DNA of 64,000 bases from Clostridiales bacterium (GTDB lineage Bacteria; Bacillota; Clostridia; Oscillospirales; Oscillospiraceae). The stretch lies in the NCBI GenBank assembly GCA_029010715.1, contig JAQXKZ010000028.1, positions 1-64,000 of the forward strand, in the 5' to 3' direction. Below the pieces are notes generated by a model, which was not told where the DNA came from, did not search any database, and was given only the letters and a program-made list of their open reading frames with translations. A program made the translations under genes and the position numbers. Below are positions 57,883 through 64,000 of this stretch, one piece after another. The first letter of the stretch is position 1, and each line of letters opens with the position of its first letter.

Positions 57883-58659
57883 TCAAAGGACCTGGACGCC
57901 GCTGTCCAGAAAATGCTTTTTGTCCTTCTCTTTTATACCGTCGTCTGAAATGATGATGTCGACGTCCTCAAGCCCCGCGTGCGTGATCGGATAGGCGACG
58001 CCTATCTTCGTGGAGTCTATCGGAATTATAACTTTCTTCGAGCGCTTTTTGATTATCCCGATGGTTTCGTCCATGACTTCCTTGACGCAGGTAAAGCCCT
58101 CTATCTCCGAGTATCCGGCGACGGCGAGAAACATTATGTCGAAGTTGATCCGTTCCAGATAGGCAAGATTGGACGAACTGTCACAGCAGCAGTTGAACCG
58201 GTTGAGAGTGCCGCCGCATACGACCACGGTAGGCTTCTTCAGCGAGGCCAGGGCATAGGCGGCGCTTATGCTGCTCGTGACCACGGTGCACCACTCGTCC
58301 GGAAAATGCTTGGCGATCTCTGTGGTGGTGCTGCCGGAGCCGAGGTATATGCTGAGGTTCGGACTTTTTTCCATCTGCTCCCGCAGGTATGCTTCGGCTT
58401 TCAGGGCGATCTGCACCTTTTTGTCCACGTTACGCTGAAGCCGCCGGAAGTACAGGTCCCCGGCGTGCGTGTTGCTGTTGATGGATTTGGCGCCGCCGCG
58501 GACGCGGATGATCTCTCCGTGTTCGGCCAGCTCTTTCAGGTCGGTGCGGAGGGTCATATCCGAGACGCCGGGGAAGCGCTTCTGCAGCTCCCTGAAGCTC
58601 ACGCTGCCCATCTCGTTTATGTATTCGGTCACGTTATACCGGCGAAGTAATTTGCTCAT
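57883..58659 (-). CDS. DeoR/GlpR family transcriptional regulator
   Basis: VSFRELQKRFPGVSDMTLRTDLKELAEHGEIIRVRGGAKS; YLGSGSTTTEIAKHF. Confidence 0.92.
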   Translation of the reverse strand: MSKLLRRYNVTEYINEMGSVSFRELQKRFPGVSDMTLRTDLKELAEHGEIIRVRGGAKSINSNTHAGDLYFRRLQRNVDKKVQIALKAEAYLREQMEKSPNLSIYLGSGSTTTEIAKHFPDEWCTVVTSSISAAYALASLKKPTVVVCGGTLNRFNCCCDSSSNLAYLERINFDIMFLAVAGYSEIEGFTCVKEVMDETIGIIKKRSKKVIIPIDSTKIGVAYPITHAGLEDVDIIISDDGIKEKDKKHFLDSGVQVL

Positions 58660-58948
58660 CCCGATTACCTCCTTTTGCAACAAGAATAATAAAGAAACAA
58701 AAATAAAAAATCAATATAATCTTCGCAATCTGTCAAAAAAACGAAAAAATTTTTGATTTTTCAAAAAATTTTTCGATGGCGCAAAGAATTTTTTTAACAA
58801 TAGGCTGAACCGGAGCGGGACAATTTTGGCTAAAAGGCAGAAAAAATATACGGAATCAAGAACAATATTGCAAACAAAAAGCCCAGGTGCTATCCTCAGA
58901 TATAGATTTGGTTCCCCAAAGCCAAGAACAGAAGAAAAGGAGAAAAAA

Positions 58949-60007
58949 ATGAAAAAAATTGTTGCCCTTTTGCTGGCTGCAGTCATGGTCTTCGCATTGT
59001 GCGCATGCGGACAGCAGACCACCGACAGCACCAAGGCTCCCGCCGCGGAAAATACGGAGACTGCCGACAAGGGTAAGCCCATCGAAATCAAGCTTACCAC
59101 CACCGACCCCTCCAACGCCGTCACTGTTATCGACCTCATCGCCTGCTGTGACGAGATCCGTGAGCGCACCGATGGTATGGTCGACATTCAGGTCTACGCA
59201 GACGGCCAGATGCTGGTCTATGCTGAAGGCGTTGAAGCCATCATGTCCAACGCAAACCTCATCATGATAGGCAGCCCCACCTATTTTGTTGACTATGTTC
59301 CCGTTATGAACAGCGTCGTTGCTCCTTACCTGTTCCCGAGCAGAGAAGTCGCCGCCGAGTTCTTTAAGGGCGACGTCTGGGCCGGAATAGCCGCCGAGTG
59401 CGAGGAAGCCGGCTTCCATGTCATCTGCCAGGACGGTCTTATCGGCTACCGCAGTGTCATTGCCAACGCACCTGTAAAATCCCTTGATGATATGAGCAAG
59501 CTCCGTCTGCGTATTCCCGCAACCGATATCATGATAAAGCTGTTCGATGCTCTCGGCTGCAACTACCAGACCATGGCCTTCTCCGACGTGTTCAACGCAT
59601 GCCAGACCGGCGCTCTGGACGGTCTTGAAGGCGTTCCCCTCACCATTACCTCCAACTCCCTGTGGGATGCGATCGACCCCCTGTACTACTCTCTGACCAA
59701 CCACACCCTTGACTGCTACGGTCTGTACGTCGGCATGGATTTCTGGATGTCCATCCCCGAAGAGTACCGTAACATCATTCAGGAGGTTCTGGGCAACTGG
59801 GGCACCGTCACCACTCAGCACTGCGTAGAGAACGAGGAGAACGTTGTTTACGCAGAGTGCAGGGAGCACGGCGTTGAGATCGTCGAGCTGACTCCCGAGG
59901 AGCTTCAGGAGTTCCGCGATGCGGCTGAGCCCATTATCCTCAGCCTCGAGCGCGGCGACGAGCTGCTTGCAGAGGTTCAGAGAATCGAGGCAGAGCTGAA
60001 CGGCTGA
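58949..60007 (+). CDS. TRAP transporter substrate-binding protein (DctP family)
   Basis: Lipobox MKKIVALLLAAVMVFALCACG; KLRLRIPATDIMIKLFDALGCNYQTMAFSDVFNACQTGALDGLE. Confidence 0.93.
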   Translation: MKKIVALLLAAVMVFALCACGQQTTDSTKAPAAENTETADKGKPIEIKLTTTDPSNAVTVIDLIACCDEIRERTDGMVDIQVYADGQMLVYAEGVEAIMSNANLIMIGSPTYFVDYVPVMNSVVAPYLFPSREVAAEFFKGDVWAGIAAECEEAGFHVICQDGLIGYRSVIANAPVKSLDDMSKLRLRIPATDIMIKLFDALGCNYQTMAFSDVFNACQTGALDGLEGVPLTITSNSLWDAIDPLYYSLTNHTLDCYGLYVGMDFWMSIPEEYRNIIQEVLGNWGTVTTQHCVENEENVVYAECREHGVEIVELTPEELQEFRDAAEPIILSLERGDELLAEVQRIEAELNG

Positions 60008-60099
60008 TGGCCTTCCGCACAGAAACATAAAAGCAACAAAGGTTTCACCCCGTGACACCGCCGCGGGGTGAAACCTGACTTTTGACAGGAGGGTTTTCA

Positions 60100-60603
60100 T
60101 TGAAAAAAATCTCTGCTGCATACAACAAACTGGCCGACCTGCTGGACAGACTCGTTTACATTATCGGCGGCGCAGGAATAATCGTCTGCGCCGGAATGTG
60201 CGGGGCCAATATTCTTATGTGGTGGTTCATGGGAAAGAGGATCGCGATCTGCGACGAGATTTCGTTGTTCGGGCTCGTCTGGGCCACTTACATGGGAATG
60301 GGTATCCTTTTCCGTATGAACGGCCACTGCACCATGGACTTTGTTGTCAAGGCCATGCCGCCGAAGGTACAGACGGTGATCCGGGTGGTCACCGATATAG
60401 CTATACTTGTCGTATGTGTGATCACCGTGCACTATTCATGGGTGCTGGCGCTCAAATCGCTTTCAAAGAAGCTGATTCTTACAAAGATCCCGTATTTTTA
60501 CGTGGATATCCCGATAACGCTTGGCTATGCGCATCTGCTGATACTTGCCGTCGGCGATATTGTTATCAGCATAAACAAGCTTATACACTGGAAGAAGGGG
60601 TGA
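60100..60603 (+). CDS. TRAP transporter small permease (DctQ), TTG start
   Basis: Four-TM protein between DctP and DctM; AGGAGGG upstream of TTG. Confidence 0.88.
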   Translation: MKKISAAYNKLADLLDRLVYIIGGAGIIVCAGMCGANILMWWFMGKRIAICDEISLFGLVWATYMGMGILFRMNGHCTMDFVVKAMPPKVQTVIRVVTDIAILVVCVITVHYSWVLALKSLSKKLILTKIPYFYVDIPITLGYAHLLILAVGDIVISINKLIHWKKG

Positions 60604-60607
60604 AGAG

Positions 60608-61897
60608 ATGGAGAGTTATCTGCCGATTATAGTTGCATTTGTAATGATGTTCTTTGCGATACCTGTCCCCATATGCCTGCTTGCGGGAACTTTCCTGTAC
60701 TTTGGCGTGATAAATCCCTCACTTCCTGTTACCAGTATTATACAGAATATCGTTACCCAGACCATGTCGACCGGTATGCTTGCGGCGCCGCTGTTCATAC
60801 TTGCCGGCTCGATAATGAATTACTCAGGAATCACCGGCCGCCTGCTTGACTTCTGTGACTGCCTGCTCGGCCACAAGGAGGGCGGACTTGCATATATAAA
60901 CGTCCTGCTGTCCACTCTTAACGGAGGCATGTGCGGCTCCGCTACGGCTGACGCGGCGCTGCAGTGCAAACTGCTTGTCCCTGAGATGGAAAAGAAGGGC
61001 TATCCCAAAGCTTTCAGTACTGCCGTCACCGCGGCGTCATCACTTATAACGCCCATAATTCCTCCCGGAGTTCCTCTTATACTCTACGGTATCATGACCG
61101 GCGTTTCAGTCGGTAAGATGTGGGTCGCCGGCTATGTGCCCGGATTCATGCTCTGCGCCGGGATGATGATCGTCTGCTTCATATATGCGCATAAATACCA
61201 TTGGAAGAGCGGCAGGGAAAAGCGCGCCACGGGAAAGGAACTGTTCCTGGCCATGCTCAAATCGATCTGGGCGCTGCTGATCCCGGTATTCATGATCGCC
61301 GGTCTGCGCACCGGACTGTTCACTGCGACCGAAGCGGGCACCGTTCTTATCATTCTGGCGATAGGCATAGGAATAATCTACCGCAGCCTTACTACGAAGC
61401 ATTTCAAGCCTATCATGAAGGACGCCTTCCTTTCCACCGCCAACATCATGCTGATAATTGTCTCCGCCTGCGGCTTCAGCATGTACCTCTCCTGGGAGCG
61501 TATACCTCAGACGATGGCCGCCTGGATGATGAGCGTGTCCGAGAGCAAGTATATGTTCCTCCTGCTCAGCCAGATAATCGTGTTCTTTCTCGGTATGTTC
61601 CTTGACGGCTCGGCGCTTCTGCTCATACTTACTCCGATACTCTATCCGATGGCGCAGAGCTACGGCGTGGACCTGGTGCAGTTTGGTATGGTGTTCCTCG
61701 TGAATCTCTATTGCGGCTGCCTTACGCCTCCCTTCGGCACGCTCATGTACGTCACCTGCAACCTGACGGATGTCAGCATTCCGGACTTCTGCAAATACGG
61801 CTGGGCTTTCATTTTTGTAATGGTGCTGGTCTGCATTATTATGGCCGTGTTCCCGGCAGTACCTACTTTCCTGCCGAATCTCATATACGGAGCCTGA
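60608..61897 (+). CDS. TRAP transporter large permease (DctM)
   Basis: FILAGSIMNYSGITGRLLDF; NVLLSTLNGGMCGSATADAA; LYCGCLTPPFGTLMYV. Confidence 0.95.
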   Translation: MESYLPIIVAFVMMFFAIPVPICLLAGTFLYFGVINPSLPVTSIIQNIVTQTMSTGMLAAPLFILAGSIMNYSGITGRLLDFCDCLLGHKEGGLAYINVLLSTLNGGMCGSATADAALQCKLLVPEMEKKGYPKAFSTAVTAASSLITPIIPPGVPLILYGIMTGVSVGKMWVAGYVPGFMLCAGMMIVCFIYAHKYHWKSGREKRATGKELFLAMLKSIWALLIPVFMIAGLRTGLFTATEAGTVLIILAIGIGIIYRSLTTKHFKPIMKDAFLSTANIMLIIVSACGFSMYLSWERIPQTMAAWMMSVSESKYMFLLLSQIIVFFLGMFLDGSALLLILTPILYPMAQSYGVDLVQFGMVFLVNLYCGCLTPPFGTLMYVTCNLTDVSIPDFCKYGWAFIFVMVLVCIIMAVFPAVPTFLPNLIYGA

Positions 61898-61926
61898 AAT
61901 ATATATTCAGATAGGACAATTTGCGG

Positions 61927-62784
61927 ATGATTGATTTAAGAAATAAAAGAATAGGCCTGGTCCTTTCCGGAGGCGGGGCGAAGGGAGCGTACCAGGTGGG
62001 TATGTTCAGAGCGCTGCATGATCTCGGAATAGACGGACAGATAAAGGCGATGAGCGGCTGCTCCATCGGGGCCTATGCCGAGACAATCTGGGCAGTACGC
62101 GGTGTAGACGCATACAGGGATTTCATGTACGGCTTTCAGGATCTGTTCCGCGAGGGTGAGAGCCTGAGCGACGCAGAGATCGAACAGGCCAAGGCCGAAG
62201 TGGCTGCGGGTAAGGTAAGTCTGGAGCAGTTCTGTTTGGAGAGACGCTTCTGGCAGTATGAGGGCCTGGGCCTGCACCGTTACATAGAACAGCTGGTCGC
62301 CGGCGGCGCCGTGGAAATGTCGGGCTACAGCCTGAACGTCTGCGGATACTCGCTGGAAAAGGAGCGGCCCGTGTACTTCCGTCTCAACGATCTGACGGAC
62401 GCCGAGAAGGCCGAGGCAATAATCGCCAGCGGCAGCCTGCAGTTTTTGCTGCAGCCGGCCGCACTGCACGGCCATCATCTTGTCGACGGCGGCGTTGTAC
62501 CGGATATATGCGTAAACCCCGCCCCGGCGGATAAGATCCCGCTGCTCCCGATGATCTCCGAGGATGTGGACTTCATTCTTATAAACTTCCTGATATCTCA
62601 GGACCGCGTGAACACCAGACTTATACCCGGGGGCATAGAGTACATGGAGCTCAGACCCAGTTCTCCGCTCGAAGCATACCCGGGAGCGGGAACACTTGAT
62701 TTCTCCCCGGAAAAGCTCGAGAGCCACGAGCGGCTCGGCTATGCGGACACTGTTAATTCCTTCCGGCAAAACTGCATTTTTTAA
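61927..62784 (+). CDS. Patatin-like phospholipase
   Basis: GLVLSGGGAKGAYQVGMFRAL; GCSIGAYAE (GXSXG); VDGGVVPDI (DGG). Confidence 0.92.
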   Translation: MIDLRNKRIGLVLSGGGAKGAYQVGMFRALHDLGIDGQIKAMSGCSIGAYAETIWAVRGVDAYRDFMYGFQDLFREGESLSDAEIEQAKAEVAAGKVSLEQFCLERRFWQYEGLGLHRYIEQLVAGGAVEMSGYSLNVCGYSLEKERPVYFRLNDLTDAEKAEAIIASGSLQFLLQPAALHGHHLVDGGVVPDICVNPAPADKIPLLPMISEDVDFILINFLISQDRVNTRLIPGGIEYMELRPSSPLEAYPGAGTLDFSPEKLESHERLGYADTVNSFRQNCIF

Positions 62785-62797
62785 TGTGAGGTCGCAT

Positions 62798-63442
62798 ATG
62801 AAAACAATCTTATGCTACGGAGACTCCAACGCCTGGGGCTTCGTCCCCGCCATGGCCACAAGGTATGCTCCGGATGTCAGATGGACCGGCGTGGCCGCCG
62901 GAATACTGGGCGACGGGTACAGGATCATTGAGGACAGCATCAGCGGACGCACCAGCGTCTATGAGGATCCCTGCGTCAACTGCCGCTGCGGCAGCGCCGG
63001 CCTCGGCTATTCTCTGCTGGCACATGCTCCCATTGACCTCGTGATACTCGCCGTCGGCGGCAATGACCTGAAGTTTACCGATTCGGACGGGAGTATGCGC
63101 GGCGTGGCCCGCCTGGTGGATCTGGTGAGGAACGCCGACGCGGTATATGACGCATATTCTCCCATCTTCCCGAACGGCTGCAAAATACTTCTGCTTGGAC
63201 CCACCGTGTTCTCTCCGGATATCCCGGTCAAAAGACCCGGACATGCTCTCGCCGGGAGCGCGGAGGAATCCACGAAGCTCTCCGAAAAATACCGGAGAGT
63301 CGCCGAGGAGAAGGGTATCTGCTTCCTCGACGAATCACAGTACGCATACCCGTCGGATGCCGACTGCATACACCTTACCCCCGAGGGACATGCGAAAATA
63401 GGTAAGGCCGTGGCCGAAAAAATACTGGAGATACTCGGCTGA
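62798..63442 (+). CDS. SGNH/GDSL-type hydrolase
   Basis: ILCYGDSNAWGF; LAVGGNDLK; SDADCIHLTPEGHAKIG. Confidence 0.92.
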   Translation: MKTILCYGDSNAWGFVPAMATRYAPDVRWTGVAAGILGDGYRIIEDSISGRTSVYEDPCVNCRCGSAGLGYSLLAHAPIDLVILAVGGNDLKFTDSDGSMRGVARLVDLVRNADAVYDAYSPIFPNGCKILLLGPTVFSPDIPVKRPGHALAGSAEESTKLSEKYRRVAEEKGICFLDESQYAYPSDADCIHLTPEGHAKIGKAVAEKILEILG

Positions 63443-63568
63443 AGCCCGGATATCACAAACAGCATAAAAAGACCGCTCCGCGGTTTTGCTCTGCGCTCAT
63501 GGCTTCCCATAACTGACTTATACTTTTTAGCAGGCGATGTTTCTCCCGGACATCGTCTGCATTTTTTC

Positions 63569-63597
63569 TTGACTATTATATCGGAACACGATATAAT
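63569..63597 (+). promoter_or_regulatory. padR promoter with overlapping palindromic operator
   Basis: TTGACT (63569-63574)-N17-TATAAT (63592-63597); TATATCG-gaaca-CGATATA at 63577-63595. Confidence 0.8.
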
Positions 63598-63647
63598 AGC
63601 AATACGATATACCGGAGGGCGATATACAGAGGAATGGAGGGATCGCT

Positions 63648-63968
63648 TTGAATGAGAGTATTGTATTGACGGAATCAACGTATTACATTCTTTTGTCGCT
63701 ATATACGCCTCAGCATGGCTACGGCATTATGCAGCAGACGGAGAAGCTCTCGGGCGGGAGGGTGCGTCTGGCAGCCGGGACTCTTTACGGCGCATTGAAT
63801 TCCCTTTGCGAAAAGGGATGGATTGTTCCGCTTCCCGCAATTGAGGAAAGCCGCAAAAAAGAATACAGGCTGACGGAAAAGGGACTGACTGTACTTAAAA
63901 ACGAATTGCGCCGCTTACGGCAGCTGGTCGAGAACGGCGAGTCAATTATTAAGGAGGACGAAAAATGA
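63648..63968 (+). CDS. PadR family transcriptional regulator
   Basis: TESTYYILLSLYTPQHGYGIMQQTEKLSGGRVRLAAGTLYGALNSLCEKGWI. Confidence 0.94.
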   Translation: MNESIVLTESTYYILLSLYTPQHGYGIMQQTEKLSGGRVRLAAGTLYGALNSLCEKGWIVPLPAIEESRKKEYRLTEKGLTVLKNELRRLRQLVENGESIIKEDEK

Positions 63969-64000
63969 CAGGGAAAAAAACAGTACATAAATGCTGCTGG
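63965..64000 (+). CDS. Truncated downstream CDS overlapping padR stop (MTGKKTVHKCCW...)
   Basis: ATGA overlap with padR; runs off the window. Confidence 0.5.
   Translation, partial: MTGKKTVHKCCW

Noticed and set aside
58856-60121. 421-aa minus-strand ORF opposite the DctP gene
   Set aside because: Antisense shadow ORF
1-64000. CRISPR arrays, rRNA, tRNA, prophage or transposase genes
   Set aside because: None recognised on either strand; no regularly spaced direct repeats or tRNA T-loop/acceptor patterns noticed

Overview
64-kb stretch of a bacterial chromosome. Gene families and signals look like a Firmicute of the class Clostridia, possibly Oscillospiraceae-like (inference from gene content only). 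Most of the window is ordinary and densely coding. Main blocks in order: RidA; IreB; a class B sortase with a thioester-domain surface protein; T-box/pheST; alr; a CDF metal exporter behind a NiCo-like riboswitch; lplA and an AcoR-like regulator with an acetoin dehydrogenase operon (acoA, acoB, acoX-like, acoC, lpdA, DUF6506-like); a NUDIX gene between palindromes; feoA-feoA-feoB with a Cys-rich/HMA fusion and a divergent DtxR-family regulator; an AI-2E transporter; a probable structured ncRNA; plsC/fabG; an orphan MazF; pyrimidine-nucleoside phosphorylase; a TIM44-like protein; a CoA-transferase/enoyl-CoA hydratase/YaaH cluster; a two-component system; a collagen-like protein; cysK-mnmA-Rrf2; a Na+-translocating decarboxylase operon; a CbiM/CbiQ/ATPase ECF transporter; a DeoR regulator with a TRAP transporter; patatin; SGNH hydrolase; PadR. 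No CRISPR array, prophage, transposase, rRNA or tRNA was recognised. The best leads are the ncRNA at about 31866-32043, the NiCo-type translational switch at about 12505-12612, the AcoR-like regulator with altered GAFTGA and Walker B motifs, the Cys-containing leader ORF and promoter/operator upstream of cysK, the GTTA-N8-TAAC sites around feo, and the FeoB-associated Cys-rich/HMA fusion. All family calls come from reading the sequence; no database search was run.
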